Source of the DNA: Faecalibacterium prausnitzii
GTDB lineage: Bacteria > Bacillota > Clostridia > Oscillospirales > Ruminococcaceae
Length of the DNA stretch: 64,000 bases
Assembly (NCBI RefSeq): GCF_003287405.1
Contig: NZ_PRLD01000011.1
Coordinates: 55,808-119,807 of the forward strand
Reading direction: 5' to 3'
The notes under the pieces are model-generated. The model did no database searches and was not told the origin of the DNA. It saw only the letters and a program-made list of their open reading frames with translations. Numbering within the stretch: the first letter of the stretch is position 1; every line of letters begins with the position of its first letter. Shown here piece by piece: positions 10,843 through 19,540 of the stretch. Made by a program: the position numbers and the translations under genes.

Positions 10843-11916
10843 ATGGACAAAGGTATGAACTTCTTTTACATCCTGAGCGGTCCTCTCGGCTATGTCATGG
10901 AGTGGATCTACAAGCTGCTGCCGAACTACGGCTGGGACATCATCCTCTTCACCCTGCTCATCAACATCGTCAAGATCCCCCTGCAGACCAGCCAGCAGAA
11001 GAGCATGGCGAAAATGTCTGCTTTCCAGCCCATGATCGCGGAGATCCAGACCAAGTACAAGGATAAGCCCGAAAAGCAGCAGGAAGAGCTGATGAAACTG
11101 CAGCAGGACTTTGGCTATAAGCCCACGGCCGGTTGCGTGCCCATGCTGCTGAATTTCCTTGTCATGTTTGGTGTTATCGGCGTGGTGTATAACCCGCTGG
11201 AGCGTATTTTCCACATCAGCGCCGCTGCACTGGCCAGTGCAGGTGAGGCCTTGACCGCCGCCGGCATCTCCTTTACCGCCATCACCCGCGATACCAACAT
11301 CATCGCCGAGGTGGTTGCCGGCAACAGCGGCGTGCTGGGCTGCTTTACCGCACAGCAGATCGCTACCATCACCGAGTTCAGCCAGCACATGAACTTCCTT
11401 GGCATCGACCTGACCCGCATCCCGCAGATCGGTCTGTCTCTGGACATCGTGCTGCCGCTGCTGTCGGTCATCACCATGTTCCTGTCCACCCATATCAGCA
11501 TGAAGGCCTCCGGCCAGCAGATGCAGGGCAGCATGAAGCTGACCATGTACATGATGCCGCTGATGTACCTGTTCTTCTGCTTTACCTTCCCTCTGGCATT
11601 CTCTCTGTACTACGTCATTTCCAACATCGTTATGACCGTACAGACTCAGGTCATGCGCAAGTTCTACGACCCCGAGAAGATGCGCAAGGAAGTGGAAGCG
11701 GAGATCGCCGCCAAGCGCAAGCAGGAAAAGCGCGGTGTGAAGAACACCACCATCACGGTGACCGACCCCAAGACCGGCAAGAGCGTGGAAAAGAACCTTT
11801 CCGCCAGCGAGATGAACAAGCGTCGGCTGGAGTATGCCCGTCAGCTGGACGCCGAGCGCTACAAGGACGAGCGCACCGTGCCGCTGAGTGAGCTTGACAA
11901 GCAGGATAAACAGTAA
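10843..11916 (+). CDS. yidC: YidC/OxaA membrane protein insertase
   Basis: Inserts membrane proteins alone or with Sec; 357 aa. The 60KD_IMP core is visible, with transmembrane segments at about 10-45, 100-125, 215-230 and 240-265. A cytoplasmic loop rich in Gln/Lys separates the first two (KSMAKMSAFQPMIAEIQTKYKDKPEKQQEE). A periplasmic-type insertion of about 60 residues (130-195) and a long basic tail (about 270-357) are present. The start could be ATG 10843 or the second ATG at 10855, as no strong RBS is seen. It is followed after 18 bp by khpB. Confidence 0.95.
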   Translation: MDKGMNFFYILSGPLGYVMEWIYKLLPNYGWDIILFTLLINIVKIPLQTSQQKSMAKMSAFQPMIAEIQTKYKDKPEKQQEELMKLQQDFGYKPTAGCVPMLLNFLVMFGVIGVVYNPLERIFHISAAALASAGEALTAAGISFTAITRDTNIIAEVVAGNSGVLGCFTAQQIATITEFSQHMNFLGIDLTRIPQIGLSLDIVLPLLSVITMFLSTHISMKASGQQMQGSMKLTMYMMPLMYLFFCFTFPLAFSLYYVISNIVMTVQTQVMRKFYDPEKMRKEVEAEIAAKRKQEKRGVKNTTITVTDPKTGKSVEKNLSASEMNKRRLEYARQLDAERYKDERTVPLSELDKQDKQ

Positions 11917-11934
11917 CAAGGGAGGTAAACGGTT

Positions 11935-13062
11935 ATGATCCGTACACAGGAATCCACCGGCAAGACGGTGGACGAAGCCCGCGCCAAAGCCTGCGCCCTG
12001 CTGGGCGTGCAGGCCGACGATCTGAATGTCAGCTATGAAGTGCTGGAAATGCCCCAAAAGACCGGTTTTCTGGGCTTAAAGACCACCCCCGCCAAGGTGC
12101 GCGTGAGCGTGGAACTGCCGGATGCCCCCGCTGCTGCACCCGCAAAGCCGGTGGAGCCGGTGGCAGAGCAGCCTGTTGAGACTGCCGCCCCCGTGCAGGA
12201 GACTGCTCCCGTGGCAGAGGAAACGCCCGCTGCTGTGGCAGAGCCTGCCGCTCCCGCCGCAGAGCAGCCCGCCGAAGCTGCCGAGGAGGCAGAAGAGGTG
12301 GAAGTGCCCATCGTCATCGAGGAGAACGCCAAGGTGAAGGCCGCTGTGGACTATCTGCGGGAAGTCATCACCCTGATGGGCGTGGAGAACGTGACCTTCA
12401 GCGCCGTGCAGAAGGGCGAAGCCACCATCATCCGTCTGGACGGTGAAAAGCTGGGCGCCCTCATCGGCCGCCGTGGCGAGACCATGGAGAGCCTGTCCTA
12501 TCTGGCAAGCCTTGTGGCAAACCGTCTGGAAGGCGATTACATCAAGCTGGGTCTGGACGTTGCAGGCTACCGCGATAAGCGCGAGAGCGACCTGACCGCA
12601 CTGGCACAGCGCATTGGCGCCAAGGTGCGCAAGACCGGCCGCAGCTTTGCCATGGAGCCCATGAACCCCTACGAGCGCCGCATCATCCACTCTGCCATCA
12701 GCAAGATGGAGGGTGTGCGCAGCGAGAGCAAGGGCGAGGGCCGTGACCGCCGCGTGGTCATCTACTCCACCGCACCGGATGCTCAGACCGAGAATACCTA
12801 CGGCGAGCGCCGTGGCCGTGGCGGCAACCGGAATGGCCGTCGTCCCGGCGGCAACCGCAATGGCGGTTATCGCGGTGAGCGCCGCAGCAATGGCGGCTAC
12901 CGTGGCAACCGCAGCGGTGCACCCCGCGGCCCGCGTCCGTCCAGCGTGCCGGAGCGCACCTACGCCCCCCGCGACGCCGAGAGCGCAGCACCCGTAGCAC
13001 CCAAGCGCACCGAGCGCGTGGACGACTTTGCAGATTTCAGCTTCGGCAAGATCGAGCTGTGA
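11935..13062 (+). CDS. khpB: KhpB/Jag RNA-binding protein with RG-rich tail
   Basis: A 375-aa RNA chaperone of the Jag/KhpB family. The Jag-N domain is at 1-50 (MIRTQESTGKTVDEARAKA). A linker rich in Ala, Pro and Glu follows (about 60-120). The KH domain is at about 125-200 (GALIGRRGETMESLSYL) and the R3H domain at about 205-270 (PMNPYERRIIHSAI). The C-terminus (about 285-345) is a low-complexity tail of repeated RGG, RNG and GYRG, unusual for KhpB and reminiscent of RGG boxes. RBS GGGAGG is upstream. It is paired with yidC as in other Gram-positives. Confidence 0.93.
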   Translation: MIRTQESTGKTVDEARAKACALLGVQADDLNVSYEVLEMPQKTGFLGLKTTPAKVRVSVELPDAPAAAPAKPVEPVAEQPVETAAPVQETAPVAEETPAAVAEPAAPAAEQPAEAAEEAEEVEVPIVIEENAKVKAAVDYLREVITLMGVENVTFSAVQKGEATIIRLDGEKLGALIGRRGETMESLSYLASLVANRLEGDYIKLGLDVAGYRDKRESDLTALAQRIGAKVRKTGRSFAMEPMNPYERRIIHSAISKMEGVRSESKGEGRDRRVVIYSTAPDAQTENTYGERRGRGGNRNGRRPGGNRNGGYRGERRSNGGYRGNRSGAPRGPRPSSVPERTYAPRDAESAAPVAPKRTERVDDFADFSFGKIEL

Positions 13063-13087
13063 TCGGCAGGTTTCAATAAAACCATGC

Positions 13088-13126
13088 AGCGCCCCGCATT
13101 TCCACCGGAAGTGCGGGGCGCTTTTT
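13088..13126 (+). terminator. Terminator after khpB
   Basis: AGCGCCCCGCA (13088-13098) pairs with TGCGGGGCGCT (13112-13122), followed by TTTT. It ends the yidC-khpB unit. Confidence 0.88.
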
Positions 13127-13152
13127 GATATTATGAGCGCACGCCGAGGGAT

Positions 13153-13333
13153 GTTCTCTTTTGACACCAAAAGAGAACCAGAAAAGTGCCAGCGATTTCG
13201 ACGCGCTGGAGCCACGAAAAAGGGGCTGCTCGCCCCTTTTAACCCCAAAGAAGTGGGCTACGCCGGAAAAAACTGAAGATTCACGCCTGTTCGGCGTGAA
13301 GATCTTTTAACCGTTTTTTCCGGCTCCGCCGAT
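13153..13333 (+). repeat. Family II intergenic repeat, copy 2
   Basis: GTTCTCTTTTG (13153-13163) pairs with CAAAAGAGAAC (13168-13178). AAAAGGGGC pairs with GCCCCTTTT around TGCTC, followed by AACCCCAAAGAAGTGGGC. A long terminal hairpin begins CCGGAAAAAAC, contains CACGCC/GGCGTG, and closes with CGTTTTTTCCGG. Stem sequences differ from copy 1 but the pairings are kept. Confidence 0.75.
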
Positions 13334-13337
13334 TTAT

Positions 13338-13668
13338 AGCCCCTCAGTCGCTGCGCGACAGCTCCCCCAAGGGGGAGCGGGTACGCCCGCAAGCTTTGCG
13401 CTTCAGCCGGAAACAGTGACGCCATGCCAAAGGCTCCCTCCTCGAGGGAGCTGGCGAGCGGTAGCGAGACTGAGAGGGTTCGTTCTCAGGCAAGCATCCT
13501 CGCCCTCTCCGTCTTTGCTTCGCAAATCCACCTCTCCCAAAGGGAGAGGCTCTGGCGAAACCACAAACTCTGCACTTGAGCCTGAAACTATACCGCTATG
13601 CCAAGGGCTCTCCCTTTGGGAGAGCTGGCAAGCCCGACAGGGCTTGACTGAGAGGGCGAGGATGCTGC
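13338..13668. repeat. Family I intergenic repeats, copy 2 (two units in tandem)
   Basis: Two adjacent units occupy most of the 798-bp khpB-mnmE gap. The first runs CCCCTCAGTCGCTGCGCGAC to GACTGAGAGGG and the second GCCCTCTCCGTC to GACTGAGAGGGCG. Internal hairpins include GAGCGGTAGC, AGCCCGACAGGGCT and CTCTCCCTTTGGGAGAG. The phrase GCTATGCCAAGGG, also seen in other copies, is present near the middle of the second. Confidence 0.8.
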
Positions 13669-13686
13669 CCGCCATTTTCCATCCTT

Positions 13687-13718
13687 TTTTCCACAAACAT
13701 TTTGGAAGATGTGGAAAA
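13687..13718. other. Inverted pair of consensus DnaA boxes upstream of mnmE
   Basis: TTTTCCACA at 13687-13695 (plus) and 13710-13718 (minus), separated by 14 bp, lie in the khpB-mnmE intergenic region 150 bp before mnmE. Exact matches in this tight inverted layout are unlikely by chance in noncoding DNA. A role as an auxiliary DnaA cluster or regulator of mnmE is inference. Confidence 0.6.
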
Positions 13719-13860
13719 ACCGCGCGGCGGGTGTATCTTTTTGCGCAAAAACGTGGTAAAATAAACTGTAAAATCAGAAAGTGTGCGCTGCGGCAGGTCT
13801 GCCGTACCAGGCGCACCAGCATAGCGCACCCGTAAGACGGGTGCGCGGAAAGGATGCAGT

Positions 13861-15231
13861 ATGCAGGGATCGACCATTGCCGCCATCGCAACGCCCCCCG
13901 GGGCGGGCGGCATTGCTGTGGTGCGCCTGTCCGGCGCAGAGAGCTATGCCGTGGCGGCCCGGGTGTTCCACCCGGCAAACCCGGCAAAAAAGGTGGAACA
14001 GGCTAAGGGCTACACCGCACTGTTCGGGCATTTCGTGGACAGGGAAGAAGCCTTTGACGAGGGCGTCGCCCTGTTTTTCCGCGCACCCCACAGCTACACC
14101 GGCGAGGACGTGGTGGAGCTTTCCTGCCACGGCGGCAGCGCGGTGGCGCGGCGGCTGGTGGAAGCCTGCCTTGCAGCGGGCGCGCAGCCTGCCGCCCCCG
14201 GCGAGTACACCCGCCGTGCCTTTCTGAACGGCAAGCTGGGTCTGACCCAGGCCGAAGCGGTCATGGACTTGATTGCGGCAGACGGGCGGCAGGGGGCAGC
14301 GCTGGCTAACGCCGCGCTGGGCGGTGCGCTGGCGAAAAAGATCAACGCCCAGAAAGCCCAGCTGACCGCCCTGCAGGCGCATCTGGCTGCTTGGGTGGAC
14401 TTCCCGGAGGAGGATGTGCCGGAGCTGGACCCCGCCCATCTGCGCACCGTGCTGGGCGCAGTGCAGCAGGAGCTGGACGGCCTTATCCGTAGTTACGATG
14501 CCGGTGCGGTGCTGCGCGAGGGTGTGGACTGCGCCATCGTGGGACGCCCCAACGCGGGCAAGTCTACCTTGCTGAACCTGCTGGCAGGCTTCGACCGTGC
14601 CATCGTCACCCCGGTAGCGGGCACTACCCGCGATGTGGTGGAGCAGGCGGTGCAGCTGGGGGATATCCGGCTGAACCTCTTCGACACCGCCGGTCTGCGG
14701 GAGACCGAGGACGCGATTGAAGCCGAGGGCATTCGCCGCAGCTGGGAAAAACTGGAAGAAGCCGGGCTGATCCTTGCCGTCTTTGACGGCTCCGAGCCGC
14801 CCAGCCGGGAGGACTTGGCGCTGGCGCAGCGCTGCGCCGGTCGTCCCGCCATCGCCCTTGTCAACAAGGAGGATAAGCCCACCCAGTTCGATGCGGAGCT
14901 CATCGCCCCGTATTTTGCCATGGTGCTGCCGGTCTGCTGTCGGGAAGAGGGGAGCCGCAAGGTCATCGCCGCTGCGGTGGCGCGGCTGCTGGGCACGGGC
15001 AGCATCGACCCCCACGCCGCCAGCCTGTCCGGGCAGCGGCAGCTTTCTGCCGCCCTCCGCGCCCGGGACGCCGTAGCCGGTGCACTGGATGCCGCCGGCG
15101 GCGGCTTTGGTCTGGACGCCGTTTCGGTCTGCGTGGATGACGCGCTGGACGCCCTCTGCGACCTGACTGGCGAAAACGCTTCGGAAGCCGTCATTGAACA
15201 GGTGTTCGAGCGGTTCTGTGTGGGGAAATAA
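13861..15231 (+). CDS. mnmE: tRNA modification GTPase MnmE
   Basis: With MnmG it installs the carboxymethylaminomethyl group on U34 of certain tRNAs; 456 aa. The N-terminal formyl-THF-binding domain starts STIAAIATPPGAGGIAVVRLSG. The G domain at about 220-380 has GRPNAGKST, DTAGLRET and NKED. The protein ends CVGK, the essential C-terminal Cys motif of the family. The ATG at 13861 follows GGAAAGG; an ATG seven bases upstream is out of frame. mnmG follows after 35 bp. Confidence 0.97.
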   Translation: MQGSTIAAIATPPGAGGIAVVRLSGAESYAVAARVFHPANPAKKVEQAKGYTALFGHFVDREEAFDEGVALFFRAPHSYTGEDVVELSCHGGSAVARRLVEACLAAGAQPAAPGEYTRRAFLNGKLGLTQAEAVMDLIAADGRQGAALANAALGGALAKKINAQKAQLTALQAHLAAWVDFPEEDVPELDPAHLRTVLGAVQQELDGLIRSYDAGAVLREGVDCAIVGRPNAGKSTLLNLLAGFDRAIVTPVAGTTRDVVEQAVQLGDIRLNLFDTAGLRETEDAIEAEGIRRSWEKLEEAGLILAVFDGSEPPSREDLALAQRCAGRPAIALVNKEDKPTQFDAELIAPYFAMVLPVCCREEGSRKVIAAAVARLLGTGSIDPHAASLSGQRQLSAALRARDAVAGALDAAGGGFGLDAVSVCVDDALDALCDLTGENASEAVIEQVFERFCVGK

Positions 15232-15266
15232 ATTCAAATCATTGATTAGAGGAAACCCGAAAGTAT

Positions 15267-17141
15267 ATGAACCACTTAGGAGATTATGATGTCATCGTCA
15301 TCGGCGCTGGCCATGCGGGCATCGAAGCCGCCCACGCAGCTGCTGTGCTGGGCGCAAAAACGGCTGTCTTTACCATGAGTCTGGACGCCATCGGCAATAT
15401 GCCCTGCAATCCCAGCATTGGCGGCACCGCCAAGGGCACGCTGGTGCGGGAGGTGGACGCGCTGGGCGGCGTGATGGGTCTGGCGGCAGACGCCACCTAT
15501 CTGCAAAGCCGGATGCTGAACAAGGGCAAAGGCCCCGCCGTGCACGCGCTGCGGGTGCAGACCGACCGCCGCCGCTACAACGAATACATGAAGCACGCGC
15601 TGGAACAGACCCCGGGGCTGGCCATCCATCAGGCCGAGGTGGTGGCGCTGGAAGTGGAAAACGGCCATGTGAAGGGCGTTGTCACCCAGCTGCACGGCGA
15701 ATACACCGCCAAGTGCGTGGTGCTTGCCACCGGCACGAACCTCGGCGGCAAAATTTTTGTGGGCGATGCGTGGTATGCCTCCGGCCCGGACGGCATGCAC
15801 GCCGCCAACGCCCTGACCGACAGCCTGAAAGCCGCCGGTCTGCCGCTGCGCCGGTTCAAGACCGGCACCCCCGCCCGGGTGCACCGCCGCAGTATTGATT
15901 TTTCCAAGCTGGAATGCCAGCCCGGCGACCCGGACAGCGAATTGCAGCCTTTCAGCTTCCTGACCGATGCCCCCATGCACAACAAGGTAGAGTGCTGGAT
16001 CGCCTACACGAACCCCGAGACCCACAAGATCATTCTGGACAACATCCAGCGCAGCCCGCTGTATGGCGGCATGATCGAGGGCGTCGGCCCGCGCTACTGC
16101 CCCTCCATTGAGGATAAGGTGGTGCGCTTCTCCGGGAAAGACCGTCACCCGCTGTTCGTAGAGCCCTGCGGCGAGAACACCGAGGAAATGTATTTGCAGG
16201 GTGCATCCAGCAGCCTGCCGGAGGATGTGCAGAACGCCTTTTATCACAGCATCAAAGGCTTTGAGCATCTGGAGATCATGCGCCCTGCCTACGCCATCGA
16301 GTATGACTGCGTAGACCCCACCAGTCTGGAAGCCACGCTGGAAAGCAAGGTGGTGCGGGGTCTGTACGGGGCAGGGCAGTTCAACGGCACCTCCGGCTAC
16401 GAGGAAGCCGCCGCGCAGGGTCTGCTGGCGGGACTGAACGCCGCCCGCAACGCGCTGGGCTTAGAGCAGCTGGTGCTGCCCCGGCACACCAGCTATCTGG
16501 GCACACTGGTGGACGACCTTGTGACCAAGGGCGTCATGGACCCCTACCGCATGATGACCAGCCGCAGCGAGTACCGGCTGACCCTGCGGCAGGACAACGC
16601 CGACCAGCGCCTGACCCCCATCGGCAGGGAATACGGCCTTGTGCAGGATGACCGCTGGGCAAAGTACCAGCACACCCAGAACATTTTGGAAGCCGAGCGC
16701 CGCCGCCTGCACGAGACGCATCTGCGCACCGCAGACCTGCGCGCCGCCATGGAAGCCGCCGGTCTTGCCCCCGCCGCCGAGGGCGGCATTGCCGAGGAGC
16801 TGCTGCGCCGTCCCGAGATCAGCTACCCGCTGGTGGCGGGCATCATCGGCTGGGGAGAGGAGATCACCCCCATGCTGGCGGAGCGGCTGGAAACGGAAAT
16901 CAAGTACGCCGGTTACATCGCCCGGCAGGACCGGATGATCCGGGAGGTGGCACGCCACGAAAAGACCCTCATCCCGGAGGATTTCGAGTATGCCGCCCTG
17001 ACCGGCCTGACGCTGGAAGCCCGGGAAAAGCTTGCCCGCATCCGTCCCCGCAATCTGGGGCAGGCGGGGCGCATCCCCGGCGTTTCACCCTCCGATGTGG
17101 CGCAGCTGAGCATCGCACTGGCAGGGAAACAACAAAAATAA
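15267..17141 (+). CDS. mnmG: tRNA uridine modification enzyme MnmG (GidA)
   Basis: FAD-dependent partner of MnmE, 624 aa. The N-terminal dinucleotide fold is DVIVIGAGHAGIEAAHAAA. The signature PCNPSIGGTAKGTLVREVDALGG and the second motif AGQFNGTSGYEEAAAQGL are both present. Length is normal. It lies between mnmE and rsmG in the usual order. RBS GAGGAAA precedes the start. Confidence 0.97.
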   Translation: MNHLGDYDVIVIGAGHAGIEAAHAAAVLGAKTAVFTMSLDAIGNMPCNPSIGGTAKGTLVREVDALGGVMGLAADATYLQSRMLNKGKGPAVHALRVQTDRRRYNEYMKHALEQTPGLAIHQAEVVALEVENGHVKGVVTQLHGEYTAKCVVLATGTNLGGKIFVGDAWYASGPDGMHAANALTDSLKAAGLPLRRFKTGTPARVHRRSIDFSKLECQPGDPDSELQPFSFLTDAPMHNKVECWIAYTNPETHKIILDNIQRSPLYGGMIEGVGPRYCPSIEDKVVRFSGKDRHPLFVEPCGENTEEMYLQGASSSLPEDVQNAFYHSIKGFEHLEIMRPAYAIEYDCVDPTSLEATLESKVVRGLYGAGQFNGTSGYEEAAAQGLLAGLNAARNALGLEQLVLPRHTSYLGTLVDDLVTKGVMDPYRMMTSRSEYRLTLRQDNADQRLTPIGREYGLVQDDRWAKYQHTQNILEAERRRLHETHLRTADLRAAMEAAGLAPAAEGGIAEELLRRPEISYPLVAGIIGWGEEITPMLAERLETEIKYAGYIARQDRMIREVARHEKTLIPEDFEYAALTGLTLEAREKLARIRPRNLGQAGRIPGVSPSDVAQLSIALAGKQQK

Positions 17142-17205
17142 TACGAAATTGCGATAAAATAAACGATTGTGCTACCCCAACCACCCGACAGAAAGGAAAA
17201 CACCA

Positions 17206-17913
17206 ATGATCGACAAACAGCGTCTGGAAGCAAAATGTTCCACATGGAACATCACCCTTACCGGCACCCAGCTGGATCAGCTGGACGCCTTTGCCCAGAT
17301 CCTTGTAGACTACAACCAGAAGGTCAACCTGACCGCCATCACCGACCCGGAGGGCATCGAGGATAAGCATTTCCTCGACAGCCTGCTGTTTGCCAGCCAG
17401 CCGGAGGTTGCCGGGCGCATGGTGGACGTGGGTGCCGGGGCGGGCTTTCCGGGCATCGTGACCAAGATCTTCAAGCCGGAGCTGGAACTGACCCTGATGG
17501 AGCCCACCGGCAAGCGGGTGGAATTTTTGAAGTACGCCTGCGCCCAGCTGGGTCTGACCGGGGTGGAGTTTGCCAAGGAGCGCGCCGAGGAAGCTGCCCG
17601 CAAGATTTGGCGGGAACAGTTTGATCTTGCTTCTGCCCGCGCCGTGGCAGCCCTGCCCATGCTGGCAGAATACTGCCTGCCGCTGGTAAAAGTGGGCGGC
17701 AACTTCCTTGCCATGAAGGGCGCATCCGGGGAAGAGGAGCTGACCGCAGCCCGGGGTGCTATCAAAAAGCTGGGCGGCGAGTACCGCGAGACCCGCACCC
17801 TGCACCTGCCCGGCGGCGACACCCGCACGCTGATTTTGTGCAAAAAGATTTCGCAAACTCCGACAGCATACCCCAGAAACGGCGGTAAAATTGCAAAAAG
17901 CCCGCTGAAATAA
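17206..17913 (+). CDS. rsmG: 16S rRNA (guanine-N7) methyltransferase RsmG
   Basis: SAM-dependent methylation of G527 (E. coli numbering) in 16S rRNA; 235 aa from ATG 17206. The SAM-binding motif is VDVGAGAGFPGIV, and the downstream ARAVA motif is present. The start is chosen for GAAAGGAAAACACC just upstream; the frame is open 13 codons further up. A parS site lies inside the gene at 17236-17251, encoding CSTWN near the N-terminus. A terminator follows at 17936. Confidence 0.96.
   Translation: MIDKQRLEAKCSTWNITLTGTQLDQLDAFAQILVDYNQKVNLTAITDPEGIEDKHFLDSLLFASQPEVAGRMVDVGAGAGFPGIVTKIFKPELELTLMEPTGKRVEFLKYACAQLGLTGVEFAKERAEEAARKIWREQFDLASARAVAALPMLAEYCLPLVKVGGNFLAMKGASGEEELTAARGAIKKLGGEYRETRTLHLPGGDTRTLILCKKISQTPTAYPRNGGKIAKSPLK
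17236..17251. other. parS centromere-like site 1 (inside rsmG)
   Basis: TGTTCCACATGGAACA differs from the perfect palindrome TGTTCCACGTGGAACA at one central base, within the known tolerance of ParB parS sites. Confidence 0.8.
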
Positions 17914-17935
17914 CGCATAACCTGACGCAACCTGT

Positions 17936-17976
17936 AAGACCCTGCCGAACGAAATTTCTGGCGGGGTCTTTCTTTG
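17936..17976 (+). terminator. Terminator after rsmG
   Basis: AAGACCCTGCC (17936-17946) pairs with GGCGGGGTCTT (17960-17970) with one wobble, followed by a T-rich tail. Confidence 0.82.
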
Positions 17977-17998
17977 TGTGCTACACTGAAGCTGAACA

Positions 17999-18034
17999 GG
18001 TTTTCCACGATTTCCCGGAGAAATGTGGAAAAAC
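17999..18034. promoter_or_regulatory. Palindrome upstream of noc with DnaA-box and NBS-like core
   Basis: The arms are GGTTTTCCAC and GTGGAAAAACC; the right arm contains an exact DnaA box (18024-18032, minus). The centre is ATTTCCCGGAGAAAT (18010-18024), one insertion away from the Noc-binding consensus ATTTCCCGGGAAAT of Bacillus. It lies 34 bp before noc. Autoregulation by Noc is a plausible inference. Confidence 0.45.
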
Positions 18035-18067
18035 CGAAGGCTTATTTCACAGGAAAGGGGCAGCATC

Positions 18068-18862
18068 ATGTTTGAACGCAAGAAACCGTCCGGGAAATTA
18101 CTCTCTCTGCCCATCGACCAGATCCACCCATCGCCCTTTCAGGCGCGGAAAAGCTTTGACGAGCAGGAGCTGACGGCGCTGGCGCAGAGCATCCGGGAAA
18201 ACGGTCTGCTCCAGCCGGTCACGGTGCGCAAGGCGGCAGAGGGCTACGAGCTGGTGGCAGGGGAGCGGCGGCTGCGCGCCTGCCAGCTGGCAAAGATGAC
18301 CACCATCCCCGCCATCCTGTGCAGCTACGCCGACGACCGCACCGCTGCGCTGGGTCTGCTGGAAAACATCCAGCGCGCCGACCTGAACCCCTTTGAGCAG
18401 GCGCAGGGGCTGCGGGATGTGATGGTGCTGTGGGACTGCACCCAAGCCGAAGCCGCCAAGCGTCTGGGCATGGCGCAGCCCACCTTTGCCAACAAGCTGC
18501 GGCTGTTGCAGCTGACGGCAGACCAGCGGCAGTTCGTGCTGGACAACAACCTCACCGAGCGCCACGCCCGGGCGGTGCTGCGCCTGCCGGAGAACCGCCG
18601 CAGCGAAGCGCTCATCACCATTGCCAAGCGCCGCCTGAACGCCCGCCAGACCGACAGCTACATCGAGCAGCTGCTGAACAGCCCGCCCAAGCCCGGGCAC
18701 CGCATCTCCATGGTGCGGGACGTGCGCATCTTTGTCAACACCATCGACCACGCCATCCGGCTGATGACCGACAACGGCGTGCCCGCCACCGCCCACCGGG
18801 AAGAGAAGGACGGCTACATCGAGTACACCGTCCGCATCCCCACCGCCGCCGCGGAGAAGTGA
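18068..18862 (+). CDS. noc: Nucleoid occlusion protein-like ParB paralogue
   Basis: A ParB/Noc-family CTPase DNA-binding protein, 264 aa. The ParB N-domain has GERRLRAC and ENIQRADLNPFEQA. The HTH region TQAEAAKRLGMAQPTFANKLRLL follows, then a C-terminal dimerisation segment. Its place between rsmG and parA matches noc of Bacillus, where it links chromosome position to cell division. It is separate from the true ParB at 20441. The start at 18068 follows AGGAAAGGGG. The N-terminus (MFERKKPSGK) does not obviously match the Bacillus membrane-targeting helix. Confidence 0.85.
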   Translation: MFERKKPSGKLLSLPIDQIHPSPFQARKSFDEQELTALAQSIRENGLLQPVTVRKAAEGYELVAGERRLRACQLAKMTTIPAILCSYADDRTAALGLLENIQRADLNPFEQAQGLRDVMVLWDCTQAEAAKRLGMAQPTFANKLRLLQLTADQRQFVLDNNLTERHARAVLRLPENRRSEALITIAKRRLNARQTDSYIEQLLNSPPKPGHRISMVRDVRIFVNTIDHAIRLMTDNGVPATAHREEKDGYIEYTVRIPTAAAEK

Positions 18863-18864
18863 AT

Positions 18865-18880
18865 TGTTCCATGTGGAACA
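18865..18880. other. parS site 2 (directly after noc)
   Basis: TGTTCCATGTGGAACA is the reverse complement of parS site 1. It starts three bases after the noc stop codon. Confidence 0.8.
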
Positions 18881-18889
18881 GGGAAGGAA

Positions 18890-19100
18890 AGGTTTCTGCT
18901 TGCCGCAAGCGTGCAAAGACGCTCCGCTGGGCCAGAGGCAGGGAGGGGTGTTCCGACTCCCCCCTCCCTACCTCTGGACTCCACCCACCCCGCAACGGGC
19001 CAAGGGCTGCACGCCCTTGACAATCCCAAAGAAGAAGTCGAAGCACAAAAAAGCTAGAGCTGCGGCAGTCGGCGCTATCGCTTTAACGCTTTTTTCGCTT
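18890..19100 (+). repeat. Family II intergenic repeat, copy 3
   Basis: CAAGGGC pairs with GCCCTTG around TGCAC, followed by AATCCCAAAGAAG. A closing hairpin pairs GAAGCACAAAAAAGC with GCTTTTTTCGCTTC. A further GC hairpin sits at about 18939-18975 (AGAGGCAGGGAGGGG with CCCCTCCCTACCTCT). The arrangement matches copies 1 and 2 with altered stems. It lies in the 722-bp noc-parA gap. Confidence 0.65.
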
Positions 19101-19107
19101 CTCCATC

Positions 19108-19395
19108 CATAGCCCCTCAGTCGCTGCGCGACAGCTCCCCCCGGGGGAGCGAGCGCACCCGGAAGCTTTGCACTTCAGCCAGAAACTCTCCCGCCATGCC
19201 AAAGGCCCCATCCCAGAGGGGGCTGTCTGCGCAGCAGACTGGGGGAGTTTTGGCAGATACCCCCTCAGGCGCTACGCGCCAGCTCCCCCAAGGGGACGCC
19301 TTTGCGCTATGCCGGAAACTTTATCGCCACCGCTAAAAGCCGTCCTCTTGGGGAAGCTGGCATCGCGCAGCGATGACTGGGGGAGTTTTCTCCCG
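19108..19395. repeat. Family I intergenic repeats, copy 3 (two units)
   Basis: The first unit runs CCCCTCAGTCGCTGCGCGAC to GCAGACTGGGGGAG and the second CCCCCTCAGGCGCTACGCGCC to GATGACTGGGGGAG. Shared phrases with other copies are CTTTGCACTTCAGCC and CCATGCCAAAGGCC. Nothing coding is seen here. Confidence 0.8.
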
Positions 19396-19463
19396 CGCAA
19401 AGCCTTTTTTCCGCTTTCCCACCCCCAAAAGTTAAAAATCCAGCTGAAAAACGCTCCAGATGG

Positions 19464-19492
19464 TTCAAAAAACAATTTGGATGTGTTATACT
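19464..19492 (+). promoter_or_regulatory. Probable parA promoter
   Basis: TTCAAA (19464-19469), 17-bp spacer, TATACT (19487-19492). parS site 3 lies about 50 bp downstream, between promoter and gene. Confidence 0.6.
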
Positions 19493-19540
19493 AGAAGCCA
19501 AGGTGCCTGCCGGACGGGGAAACCGGCGGGCACGACTGCG

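Noticed and set aside
12790..13000. Short tandem repeats at the end of khpB that could suggest a CRISPR or minisatellite
   Set aside because: They encode the RG-rich tail in frame and lack regular spacers.
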